This document shows, piece after piece, positions 1 to 10,238 of a DNA stretch of 64,000 bases. The notes beneath the pieces are model-generated. The model did no database searches. It was not told the origin of the DNA and saw only the letters and a program-made list of their open reading frames with translations. This DNA is from Ichthyophis bannanicus (Eukaryota > Chordata > Amphibia > Gymnophiona > Ichthyophiidae). The stretch covers positions 902,565,309 through 902,629,308 of the forward strand of contig CM066035.1 in the NCBI GenBank assembly GCA_033557465.1, read 5' to 3'. Within the stretch, counting starts at the first letter, position 1. The number at the start of each line of letters is the position of its first letter. The translations under genes and the position numbers were made by a program.

Positions 1-613
1 TGAGCATTTATCTTCCGCAATACAAATGGGGTTTTTTTTCTAAAGGCTGGCTACCCATTAGTCATAATGACCACTAGGCTCCTTCACTTCTTGAAGCATT
101 TACTTCTGTGAGCTTTGAATGCCATTTTAGCATACACTTAATAATTAGCATTCAGTCATGAATGTGTGGTGTTAACAAATCTACTTCAGTCCACCACAGC
201 TCTTGCACCTGGCTTGCAAGGGCTACTGGTCTGCATTCAACATACCATCCGCGCTTGCATTCTCAGCTTTTGGAATCACCTATGTATGTGTTTAAATCCC
301 CCTCTCGCTTGACCATTGAGAAAGTAACTTGCTTACTTGCAGCGCCACACAGTTCCTATCATGTTGCTTTTACAGTTTCATGATTCCAGATGTTACGGTA
401 CATTTTTCCTCCATTCCCACTCTTACCTATAGTGCTCCAGAAGATACTTCAGAATCAAGTATCGCTTATTGCTCCCTGATGGACCAGACAGGTCTGTTTC
501 CCACTGCTTCTATCTTACCTGTTGACACTCCAGTAATGCTGGGCTCCCATCCCTCTCTAAAGGCTTTCTTGATACACATATATCTTGTTGCAATTTCAGC
601 CTATCATGATAGG
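1..613. other. Unassigned non-coding sequence
   Basis: I see no recognisable gene, RNA or transposon here. A 168-codon open stretch at 329-835 has no recognisable domain and runs into the CR1 element that follows, so I do not call it a gene. Confidence 0.5.
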
Positions 614-1680
614 TTTGAACATAAGATATGCCATATTGGGTCAGACCAAGGGTCCATCAAGCCTAGTATCCTATTTCCAGCAGTGACCAATCCAGGTCAC
701 AAATACCTGGCAGGTTCCCAAAAGGTATACAGATTCCATGCTGCTTGCCCCAGGAATAAGCAGTGGATTGCCTTGGTCCAATTTAATAATGGTTTATGGA
801 CTTTCCCTTCAGGAACTCATCCAAACCTCTCTTAAACCCAACTACACCAACAGCTTTTACTAGATCCTGTAGTAACGAATTGCAGAGTTTGATTACGCAT
901 TGAATGAAAAACATATTTTCTCTGATTAGTCATAAATGTGCTATATTGTAGCTTCATTGCATGCCCCCTAATCTTTCTACTTTTTGAAGGAGTAAACAAC
1001 CAATCTATATTTACCTGTTCCATGCCATTCATTATTTTATAGATCTCTATCATATCTCCCTACAGCCATCTCTCTTCCAAGTTGAAGAGTCCTAACTTTT
1101 TAAGCCTTTCGTCGTAGGGATATCCTCACATCCCTTTTACCATTTTGCTCGCTCTTCTATGTACCTTTTCTAATTCTGCTGTATCCTTTTTAATGTATGG
1201 TGACCAGAATTGCATACAATTTTCAAGGTGTGATTGCACCATGAAGCAATTCCGAGCCATTATAATATCTTTGTTTTTATTCTCCATTCCTTTTCTTATG
1301 ATTCCTAGCATTCTATTTGCTTTCTTGGTCCTCTGCACATGTGGCAAAGGGTTTCAATGTATTTTCCATGATGATACCCAGATCCTTTTCCTGGGTGGTG
1401 ATTCCTAATGTGGAACCTTGCATCGTGTAACTATAGTTTGGGTTCTTCTTCCCTAAGTGCATAACTTTGCACTTGTCCACATTAAATTTCATCTGCCATT
1501 TGGACACCCCATCACTCAATTTTTCAAGGTACTTTTGTAATTTGTCACAATCCTCTTGTGTTTATCAAAAAGCTGTATTACATCGTCCCAATTTATCGAG
1601 ATTTGTTTCAATTCTTTTGATACATTATCTTTAAATATCATTTCTGGCATGGTAAGTTTCCAACATCATTTCCCCTGCTT
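614..1680 (-). mobile_element. CR1-type LINE fragment, internally deleted
   Basis: Read on the minus strand, this carries the C-terminal part of a CR1-like reverse transcriptase: pieces such as KWQMKFNVDKCKVMHLGK (about 1450-1510) and RMLGIIRKGMENKNKDII (about 1260-1320), then the terminal segment YKIMNG...RGHAMKLQ (about 950-1050). The 3' end, at about 614-660, has the same CATAAG-type end as the better preserved CR1 at 22192-24030. Compared with that copy, about 0.7 kb of RT is missing near 1560, including the active-site region. Several stops and frameshifts are present. It is a dead 5'-truncated copy. Confidence 0.85.
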
Positions 1681-1985
1681 GTCATTGGAGAAAGCGTTGT
1701 TGCTTACCTGTAACAGGGATTTTCCATAAACAGCAGTGGAATGAAACCACACTTTTCCCACCCTCCAATCCCTCTACTTTTTTACTACGTCATAGCAACT
1801 CCCTAAACTTTGAAAGGATTAAAGGCAACAAAGTGTCAGGAGACGTGAGGCCACCTGCACATGCTGAGTCCTGTAAAAAAAAAAAAAAGTCTACTGTTGC
1901 TAGGAAAGAACTCCAAACAATGGATCAGCCCGCAGACTTCACCATCAAGTGTGACTGCATTCCCCTGCAGTCTACAGAGAACCCT
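1681..1985. other. Remnant resembling a DIRS internal complementary region, then unassigned sequence
   Basis: Positions 1687-1735 contain GTTGCTTACCTGTAACAGGG followed by a TTTTCC..AACAGCAG segment. This is the layout of the DIRS internal complementary regions at 14256-14352 and 29600-29698, but diverged. A similar remnant occurs at 41325-41400. The rest includes a 14-nt poly-A at about 1875-1888 and nothing I recognise. Confidence 0.45.
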
Positions 1986-2144
1986 GATCTCCAGGAACAA
2001 GCAGGAATGAGTCTTCACATATGGGTACGTCGGTACCGACGGAGCCTGCACGGGAATGCTGCCCAGCTTTCAAATAGAAAGCTTTTGGCAGCATCCCTCG
2101 CGCCTGCGCAGTGACTTCCCGCCTTCTCCACAGCCTCTCTTCAG
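1986..2144 (+). repeat. Left inverted terminal repeat of DIRS copy 1
   Basis: It is the reverse complement of 14437-14590. It contains the 14-bp palindrome CGTCGGTACCGACG (2028-2041) and the hairpin-like segment AGCTTTCAAATAGAAAGCTT. Confidence 0.85.
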
Positions 2145-2318
2145 TTTTCGTTTTTCCGCGGAGCCGGCAGGACGTCCTCCTGTCACCGCAGAAACTTTTC
2201 TCTTTAATTGCTTTAATTATTTTAATTTTTTGTTTTCTTGTGGTCGCAGCTGTTTCTCCCGGCGGTACCGGTGGTTTTTAGGCTAAAATCTGTAAAACTT
2301 TTCTTCAGTTTTTTTTGC

Positions 2319-2323
2319 CTTAC
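2319..2323. repeat. Target-site duplication of the ERV, left copy (CTTAC)
   Basis: CTTAC directly precedes the left LTR and recurs directly after the right LTR at 10206-10210. The DIRS sequence resumes there. Confidence 0.88.
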
Positions 2324-2776
2324 TGTAATGGGTCTGCATGTTGTTGGGTCACTCCAGGCCAGGGAACCCTGAACCCTCATCTGCGGTGTACTGCTCCGGC
2401 TGGCTGGACTCCAGGGGAATAAACACACAGACCAGACAGAAGGACAGTATGCAAGTTTATTCCAAAGGGTGGAGGGATTGTCAGTACTTTTATACATTCT
2501 TAGAAACATAGTCATACGTCATCCCCCCATCTTCTGGGGGCCCACTATGGTTTATCAGTAACTAATACAAAAACAAGTCATCCTTGAGTAGAACAAATAG
2601 CTTACACAGCACATTCCTTTTTCCAACCCACCAGAATGTACAAAGGGCATACACATAGGATTTGATTTGATTTCTATAAGATTCTAATTTCTCTTGTGCA
2701 GGCCTCTTGTATATATACTTAAACTAAGCATTATTATTACAAAGGACATATATATAAGATTCTGATTTCCCTAACA
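2324..2776 (-). repeat. LTR, left copy (3' LTR of the minus-strand ERV)
   Basis: It runs from TGTAATGGG to CCCTAACA. It differs from the right copy at only a handful of positions over about 453 bp (for example near 2370, 2423-2440 and 2524). On the minus strand it has a TATATATA box (about 2709-2720) and, about 250 nt downstream, an AATAAA polyadenylation signal (2457-2462). Confidence 0.92.
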
Positions 2777-2787
2777 ATCCCCCCTTT
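2777..2787 (-). other. Polypurine tract of the ERV
   Basis: The minus strand reads AAAGGGGGGAT immediately upstream of the left LTR. This is the expected place for plus-strand priming and it fixes the element's orientation. Confidence 0.75.
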
Positions 2788-2854
2788 GGGCCTGCATAGG
2801 CCCACTGTAAGAACAGCCTAACAATTTACTACAAAATTTTATTTATTTATTTCA

Positions 2855-3603
2855 ACTTCTTATATACCGCACTCTTTGACATCAGCGCGGTTTACAAATA
2901 ACAGAAAGGAACCAGAACAACAGGCTGTTTGGTATTACATATAACAGGAGTATCAACTTGGATAACATGGGAGAACTATTTACATGGAGTATATAATCTA
3001 TTAGCTAGATAGCATGCTCGAACTATTTACATAAAATTAGCAGTGATGCTTGGAACAAGAGGGATATTGTAGATTATACTAGGGTGAGGCTGTTATGTTA
3101 CGGTTCATGTAGGGTAGTATTTGATGAAAAGGTGCAGTTTAAGGGCCTTTCTGAACTGGGTTAGGTCGGTTATGGCGCGGAGATCAGGTGGGAGAGCATT
3201 CCAGTATTTTGGTGCGCTAAACATGAAAGCTCTGTTTGATGTTGATAGGCTGCACGTTGTTATAGCCTTTGGGGTTGTTAGTGAGTTTAATGCTGCATGT
3301 CTCCTATTTCTATTTGATGGGACGGATTGGATGAGTTTGGTAAGTGATGTGGACGATAAACCATTTAAGGCCTTGAATGTGAGAAGGAGGGTTTTGAATG
3401 TAAGTCTTCCGTGTATAGGGAGCCAATGGAGCTCTTTGAGGATAGGTGTAATGTGTTCACTTCTGGCCGCTCCTAGAAGAACCCTGGCAGCGGTGTTCAT
3501 TGCGAGTTGCAGGGAGCTTATTGTGGATTGTGGGAGTCCTTGTAGAATGGAATTGGCGAAGTCGAAGTGCGGCAGTATCAGTGCTTGGTAGATGGTTCTA
3601 AAC
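2855..3603 (-). mobile_element. 5'-truncated LINE (same family as LINE G) inside the ERV
   Basis: The minus strand encodes the RT C-terminal region, an open stretch at 3105-3500 (131 codons) with HWLPIHGRLTFKTLLL and the end FRKALKLHLF. Then comes a 3' UTR with the ATACCGC...GCGGT hairpin (about 2865-2895) and a TAAA-rich tail at 2843-2860. The protein closely resembles 49840-50340 of LINE G. I could not identify a clean target duplication. Confidence 0.82.
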
Positions 3604-3829
3604 AGACATTATTAATGGAACATCTGTATGTGGCAGCTCAGGTACATCAGCCACCATAAAAGCAAGAGTATTAAGAATACATAAAAGTGGTAGAGCTTTG
3701 TAGGGCCTTTCAACAACAGCCAAGAACAAATAAATATACAACAAAAAAGAACAAGGATTATAAAACCGCTCAATAGGGCAATAAGCAGTCCTTTGAGACC
3801 ACCCCAAAGAAAAATACATCAGAGAGTAA

Positions 3830-4211
3830 TCATGAGAAACTTCCCTGTAGTTGAAGAACAGTATAGAGCAGTATTAGACAGGCTAAAAGCAGAAACAGTA
3901 AAACAATCTGTAGCATTAAAACTAGAGACAGTTTACAATGAACAAGGGACCTAGTCATATCCCAAAGAGGGGCAAGTAACACCAATGTTATACAAAAAGG
4001 TAGAAAAAGAAACATGGGGCTGGGTGCAGTTTGAATTATCAGGTACAGTAAACTTCTGCATTTCACACAGATTAGAAGGTACAGTAATGAGACATGTTGA
4101 GAGAAAAGCTTCAGTTTGTAGCGAGCTGCGCACACAAAAAAATAAGGCAGTCTGGGCAAGTAGTATTGCCGTATTAACAGTTCCCGAAATGGACTGAAGG
4201 AGGCACCACAT
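3830..4211 (-). pseudogene. Possible decayed env region of the ERV
   Basis: Between the integrase remnant and the polypurine tract, where env is expected, the minus strand has two overlapping short frames. One has a potential N-glycosylation site and several cysteines (3951-4211). The other has a long leucine-rich hydrophobic run (3830-4159) that could be a membrane segment. There is no diagnostic motif. The call rests on position and hydrophobicity only. Confidence 0.3.
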
Positions 4212-4639
4212 GAGTGGTAGGAGGAGTCAACACAGTCTTGTGCGTGATGGTCAGGAGGCTGGAACCGAAGATGTCAGTGGAGACGATACACGCTTGATTC
4301 TTGACGCATAGATCCACAAAGGGGAGGAGTCACACAGGATTGCTGACCATGTGATAACGATCACTGTAGTTTGGAGGTCCATAGAGCAGGTCTAAGGTAC
4401 CGTGCTTGTGAGGTGCTCTGACCTGTCACCAACCTTGAAGGGATATGTTGGTTCGGTACCTCTAGGCCGAAAGCTGCCTTTCTTCAGGAGTCTTCTCCTC
4501 TCCTCTCCAGTTGCTAGGGCCTTGGCTGCCCCGGCGTCAGCTACTTCTCATCCTGGTCCTGAAGCCTGATCTGTATATGGAGAATGTTTCCAGCGAGGGC
4601 AATGGCTTCAGGATCTTTTAGCCGCCACCTTCACTGTAT

Positions 4640-4760
4640 CAGAAGAACTTGAAACGGTCCCATACTGGAAAAGGGGCTTGTACCATGTGCTGGTGGTATA
4701 TCTTTACCAAAATCCAGTCTCCGGATTGAAAGAAAAGAGCTGAGTCATCCAGCAGAAAGG
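4640..4760 (-). pseudogene. Integrase C-terminal remnant (GPY/F domain) of the ERV
   Basis: On the minus strand SGDWILVKIY (about 4705-4735) is followed by PFPV and, one frame away, GPFQVLL. Together they give the typical retroviral integrase C-terminal layout of a GDWVLVK-like strand and then GPF.V. The frame change and nearby stops show it is non-functional. It marks the end of pol. Confidence 0.65.
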
Positions 4761-4829
4761 ACTGGACGTGCTGAGCATACCTATGGAGGGAAGAGAGTTG
4801 CCTCTGCTGCTAGGAAATACAAGAGATCA

Positions 4830-6100
4830 AATGTGAGGCTCAGGAGTATAAAAGGTAGGCAGTCTTCCATATAACAGTTCAGAGGGAGAAAAAGTTCAGT
4901 CTACTCCCTTAGGGCAATTTGTTTGGTTGTTTGTTTATTGAACAAAGTCAAAGGCAAGACAGTTTAGTGTCTTTACAAAGTTTTTAAGGTTTTGGAGGTT
5001 CCCCCCTTCGTGGATTGCTGCTTGCATACAACAGCCAATCCTAAGCAACTCAATTTAGCTAATACATTTTTGCCAAGATGCCCACACTTCCTCAAATTTT
5101 TTCACAATTTTAGAATTATACCAATTTGTAAAATTTGTGTAAGTAACTTTCCTCCTTTAGCTTCATGTGTCGGGCCAGGACACATAGAGGCAAAAAGGGA
5201 TAAAAACATCTGAAAAGCACCACATGGCCAGTGTGGGTCTCCCCAAAGCTCATTAGGATGAAAAGTGCACTCAGCCGATCTCCAAGTATCTATTTCCAAT
5301 TATTGGGTATATCTCTGGGCTAGATGACTTTCAAAATTGGAGTTAATGCGGATGGCATAATCAAATATTGTAGAGTATTCATTGTCAGTTTTCTTTCTAG
5401 GTGGATACATCGGATACATCATTTCACATTTCAATTTACCCTCACCATTTTATAATGTTAATCTGAGTTCTCTTTTCCAACATGAATATTCCATCACACT
5501 CCTCTCAACACCACTTTTTTTCACTTACATCATTCCATCAAACTACATGCTAGGTCCTTCTATCTTTTTATACCATACTAGTGTATCCTTATTTGGCAAG
5601 GCTGCTAAGAACATCAAACAATTGTTAGAAACTTAGTATTTTTGTAAACAAAAGGTATATATAAAATATAAATGTAGATCCTTTTCAATAAGCATAACAA
5701 TATGAGTAAACAGTGCTCATTCTAATTAGCAACTGCCTAAACAAAATATAGATAAAGTCCTTACAATATAGACTAGTGCTTCACGGCATTTTATAACATC
5801 AATCCCAATAGGAAGGAGTATGGCTTCTAACAGAACAGCCACATAATCTCTCAGGTGTGACTAAAGTCTATCTCATACCCGGTTCTCAGTGAGAGTGCTG
5901 TGGAAACTTAAAAATATTTGAGGACTGATCTTATAATTGCGGTGCCCACAAGGATCTGTGGAGGTTACTCACTAATCATGGTGTTTAAGAGATCCTTTTG
6001 AGATGAGAGGCCTAAGAAGGTTCAAGGCATTTGTGGTTGGGCCTCAGGGTGATGTTTCCTCGGGTTCTTCTTGGCCTATTCCCCCCTGCCTAGTCATGTC
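4830..6100. other. ERV interior without recognisable coding sequence
   Basis: It is AT-rich with only short frames. RT and RNase H should lie here on the minus strand, but I see none of their motifs, so pol was probably deleted or replaced. Confidence 0.45.
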
Positions 6101-6169
6101 TCTTCAGAGGCATAATATGCAAGGTTCATGTTCTTCAGGCCTTATGGGTGGGGTCCTCGAGGAGTCTTA

Positions 6170-6214
6170 AAGCAGTCAGAATTCCGGTGGCCCAGATCAT
6201 CACACTCGGAACAG
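6170..6214 (-). pseudogene. Nucleocapsid zinc knuckle of the ERV gag
   Basis: The minus strand encodes CCSECDDLGHRNSDC, which is an exact C-x2-C-x4-H-x4-C retroviral zinc knuckle, in a short open stretch followed by basic and proline residues. A (GA)n run lies just upstream in the minus orientation (6249-6271). No larger gag frame survives. Confidence 0.75.
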
Positions 6215-6289
6215 CACGCCCATTGCCTTTTCCAAGGCTATAGCCTCACCTTCTCTCTCTCTCTCTCTCTCTTTTTTTTTCAAACCTCC

Positions 6290-9200
6290 TAGATCATTGC
6301 TAACAATTAAAATTTTGTTTATCCAATCAACTCAAGTTAATGTTGTTGTTTTATTTTTACAAATATTGTCATGTTTTCTGGGAACTAAGTTTCATCTTTC
6401 CACTAAATAAGATCTATATGCTTGGGAACAGAGCAATTTCAGATCAGCCTCTTTCCAAAATTCTATAATTTCTGTGTATACTGAACCTCTATATAATGTA
6501 CTGCTAGAACAAGTATTTTGGTAACATAAAATGCAAGTGTGTAAACTAAAGAAAAATCAATATCTCACAATGCTGCAACCTATATCTGTTTTCTCTGCAA
6601 CATATATCTATTTTCTCAGGAACTGTACTGAAACTGAAATAAAACTTTCAGAACAAGGTACACTTTTTCGCTGGACACTAACACATAAAATTCAAATACA
6701 AAAAAACAGGTGAATTTATCCTAAAATCCAATATAGTAATAAATCAAATCAGAAAGATCAATATCCAGCAGCCATGGTGCTACTCTCCTGTTCGTCAGCC
6801 ATCCACACCGAGCTAAACAATGCAAAGTAGTTAACTCATAAAAAGGTTGATGGATATCTGGAATGCAAATACCCTTTTTTTTATGTTTAAAGTAATACAG
6901 TAACATGGAATAGACAAGTCTTACTAAAATCATTTTAAGGTATCATTGTAGTATCAGAAAAGTGAATACAGTTGATCAAGGCAGTTAATGTCAAAACAGC
7001 ATATACTGTCTGCAGATTAAAATGTAAAAGATGGCATATCATACAGAAGTATTACTTGTATTTGCAAGTTCAGAAAAAGATTTGTTTGCAAAACAGAAAA
7101 CATTTGTGCAGAAAACACTAAATATTTTAAAAGAATGAGCCAAAATACATTAAACAACATCTATTTAAGTGACTTCAATGAAGCAGTTTAGTTAATGTAT
7201 AAGCAATCAGGTATTCTCTTCCTTTTATCTGCCTCTCTCTAGCATGGCACTAATAAACCCTTACTGAGTAGTTCTGACAACTGTCAATGTTTTTATTTTG
7301 TCGGTACTAATTACTGCTCTCAGACAGAACATCTTTATAGTTAATAACCAAAATGTACTTTTCACATTTAAATTAAAACCTTATACATAATACCTGAGAC
7401 TGGTATCAAACTGATGTGAAAACAATGAAGCAATTTGCTTAGAGTAACAGTTCAACCTTGATGTTATCTCAACACAAATAGTAAAGTAAACAGCAGGTCT
7501 GTCAATGTGTCTAGATTCCTGCAGGCAAATACAAATCCTAAATACTGAGTTTAAAAAGAAAAAATTTGCTTGAGAATTGTCACTAATTGTGATTGCTATT
7601 AAATTCCTATAGTTACAACTCTATGTGTTTCTATAATATATAAAAACAATAATTATGACCTCAGAGGTGCTTGCCACAAAATATAAAAATTCATTGTTTC
7701 AAGTTGCAGTCTTTTAATTAATGACTCAGGATGCCCCATTGTCCTGACAGCGTTCCCAACCCCCACTTTAAAGGTTAAAGAAAAACAATCCAAAACCATT
7801 TGTGCCTTCTGTAGCCCACGGGAGGGGCTGCTCCCTTTCCCTCTCTCATCTTTGTTCGCTGTTGTTTTTTAAGTTTCTGGTTTTGATTCTAGTGCTGTAG
7901 GGGGAAGGGATAGCCCCAACCTAAATTTTTTTCTCTTCAGGACACCTTGAAACCGTTCTTACCCAAGAAATGCAGCAGATTGTTAATGACTTCTATCACA
8001 ACTGGTTTCTCCTGCCCCAACTTTAAAGATCATCTACATAGTGCCTAGGAAGCAGACTCAAACATATACGTCAAATATACAATACTAAACCAATTGTATT
8101 CATGCAAAATTTAGCTCAATATTTTTAACCAAAAGCATAAATATACAAATCAGGGGGTTTTCTTTTTTGAAATAAGGTTTTCAAAGGAAAGTATCCGTTG
8201 CTAAGTCTGGACAATCTTATTCAAATGTCTTAAATCCTGCACCAACCAGCAATAAAGGAAAAACAATATTTACTGTAAACAAAACATATATTTTTTTTCA
8301 ACTTGTTGGGAAGAACACTAAGGAGTAAACTTCTGTTTCAGTTCTTATTTAAACAAGAGACAAATCAAAGCTTACAAGTGCTTTCTTAAGAAATTTCGCC
8401 CTGCATAATGAACTAGACCCTCATGGTATTTGGAGCACACCCCACTCCCCGAATTCCTCCACTATTTACATTATACATCTCACTCACACACAATCAGTCT
8501 CAGTTCCCAATAGAATATACAAACCACCAAGGTAGATACAAAGTCTCACTTTTCCTTACCTCAGTCTGTGCACAGAATGTACTGCAGTGCCTGCTTTTAA
8601 TTCACTGTCTGTCCGATTCACAATACCTCTAGTCACCTAGGATCATTACCAACTAGCAAAGAGACCTCTCTGCAGAGAAGGAAGTGAGACTGTTGAACTC
8701 AACAGGACGCGTCTTCGCACCCCCACTCAGCAGGAGTCACTCCACTGTGGGAAAATCCCAGTGAGCCCCAGCTGTTATTTACACCTTTACCTGTGGCCAA
8801 TTCACCTTTAGCCAAGCTGGCCAATGAGACTCTGAGAGGGATATTGTGAAGCAGATTAAGAGCTCTTTTTTTTTAATATTTCATTATTCAGTACATTGCT
8901 ATAGCAATGGGTGTCTAAATACAGACACACCCTTTTACATATCTCAGTGACAGTTATACCGTTGTTAAGTACAAAAGTATTTTTTTTTCTATTTAGCTTG
9001 TCTTGGCAATAACTAGACACTCTGCAAACAAATAATAATTTACGTTTTAGCATGCCGGTTAACTTTAAGTGTCTATGCTGTCTGCCTATCTGTAGCCTTT
9101 GAACACAAAGAACAGAAAGGGAGGGGGAGGGAGGGGAAGAGCGGAGCAATGGAAGAATTTACCTTTGCTAGAGAGGAGGAGGGGGTAGAGGGGAGAGGGG

Positions 9201-9520
9201 TGTCGTATAGGCACAGAGATAAGCATTCTAACAGACTTATTGAGCAGAATCCTGTAACTTACACTGACAATTTATGTAGAATGGCTGTTTTTTAGCTGCA
9301 GTTTTAAAACTTATCACAACATATAGCAGAGCATACATTCACGCGGATTCTGGAGTGGTCCCCTCACCTTGGGACCCCCCCATCCTCTAATTGATTCACA
9401 ACAAACACACGGCTGGCCAGACACACAAACACACAGCCTGCACAGCAGCCGCAGATGAGAAAGAAAATAAATTCTGCTTCCCCACCGATTCCCCGTCAGG
9501 GAACAGGAAAGTCTTAATTA
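6290..9520. other. AT-rich ERV interior and leader, no gene recognised
   Basis: It has no ORF above about 100 codons and no recognised motif on either strand. Purine-rich stretches occur at about 9115-9205. Gag should begin in this segment on the minus strand, but if present it has decayed past recognition. Part of this may be a later insertion. Confidence 0.4.
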
Positions 9521-9524
9521 CAAT

Positions 9525-9716
9525 TTAACCATGCTACCAGAGCAATAGGGACACTCCCAACCAAAGGGAGAATACCAGTTTTAATTTAAATCGTGCTACC
9601 AAAGCACAGGAATCCTCCCAACCAAAGGGAGAATGCCAGTTCTAATTTAAATCGTGCTACCAAAGCACAGGAATCCTCCCAACCAAAGGGAGAATACCAA
9701 TTCTAATTTAAACCCC
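9525..9716. repeat. 61-bp minisatellite in the ERV leader
   Basis: About three copies of a 61-bp unit, for example TCGTGCTACCAAAGCACAGG starting at 9591 and again at 9652. Each contains CTCCCAACCAAAGGGAGAAT, which can form a short CTCCC/GGGAG hairpin. It sits just downstream of the primer site in the ERV's own orientation. Confidence 0.8.
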
Positions 9717-9731
9717 TGGCCAGCGGGAGAA

Positions 9732-9749
9732 TCCCACTTCCTGACACCA
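9732..9749 (-). other. Primer binding site, tRNA-Leu type
   Basis: The minus strand reads TGGTGTCAGGAAGTGGGA two bases after the 5' LTR. From established knowledge, vertebrate tRNA-Leu ends CCCACTCCTGACA or CCCACTTCTGACA plus CCA, so the site is complementary apart from one extra base. Confidence 0.7.
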
Positions 9750-9751
9750 AA

Positions 9752-10205
9752 TGTAATGGGTCTGCATGTTGTTGGGTCACTCCAGGCCAGGGAACCCCGA
9801 ACCCTCATCTGCGGTGTACTGCTCCGGCTGGCTGGACTCCAGGGGAATAAATCTCACAGACCACACTGAAGGACAGTATGCAAGTTTATTCCAAAGGGTG
9901 GAGGGATTGTCAGTACTTTTATACATTCTTAGAAACATAGTCATACGTCATCCACCCATCTTCTGGGGGCCCACTATGGTTTATCAGTAACTAATACAAA
10001 AACAAGTCATCCTTGAGTAGAACAAATAGCTTACACAGCACATTCCTTTTTCCAACCCACCAGAATGTACAAAGGGCATACACATAGGATTTGATTTGAT
10101 TTCTATAAGATTCTAATTTCTCTTGTGCAGGCCTCTTGTATATATACTTAAACTAAGCATTATTATTACAAAGGACATATATATAAGATTCTGATTTCCC
10201 TAACA
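9752..10205 (-). repeat. LTR, right copy (5' LTR of the minus-strand ERV)
   Basis: It is the near-identical partner of 2324-2776 with the same TG...CA ends. The minus-strand AATAAA lies at about 9885 and the TATATATA at about 10138-10148. Confidence 0.92.
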
Positions 10206-10238
10206 CTTACCTCTTAGGCCTACTAGGCCTTTTTCATT

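Larger units (their letters stand above)
2324..10205 (-). mobile_element. Endogenous retrovirus (LTR element) inserted in DIRS copy 1, decayed and internally deleted
   Basis: Two near-identical repeats that begin TG and end CA (2324-2776 and 9752-10205) bound the element, flanked by a 5-bp target duplication CTTAC (2319-2323 and 10206-10210). On the minus strand the order is 5' LTR (right), a tRNA-Leu-like primer site (9732-9749), a CCHC zinc knuckle of gag (about 6170-6214), an integrase C-terminal GPY/F remnant (about 4640-4760), a polypurine tract (2777-2787) and the 3' LTR (left). Only about 1.4 kb separates the zinc knuckle from the integrase end, so most of pol is missing. No long ORF survives. 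A leucine-tRNA primer is known for the ERV-L group, but I assign no genus from this alone. Confidence 0.88.

Noticed and set aside
622..780. Independent SINE at the CATAAGATATGCC...GGGTCAGACCAAG segment (also 22195-22320)
   Set aside because: In both places it runs directly into antisense CR1 coding sequence, so it is the CR1 3' UTR rather than a separate SINE.
329..835. 168-codon open stretch as a host gene
   Set aside because: No domain, no splice-site support, and its 3' half lies in the antisense CR1 element.
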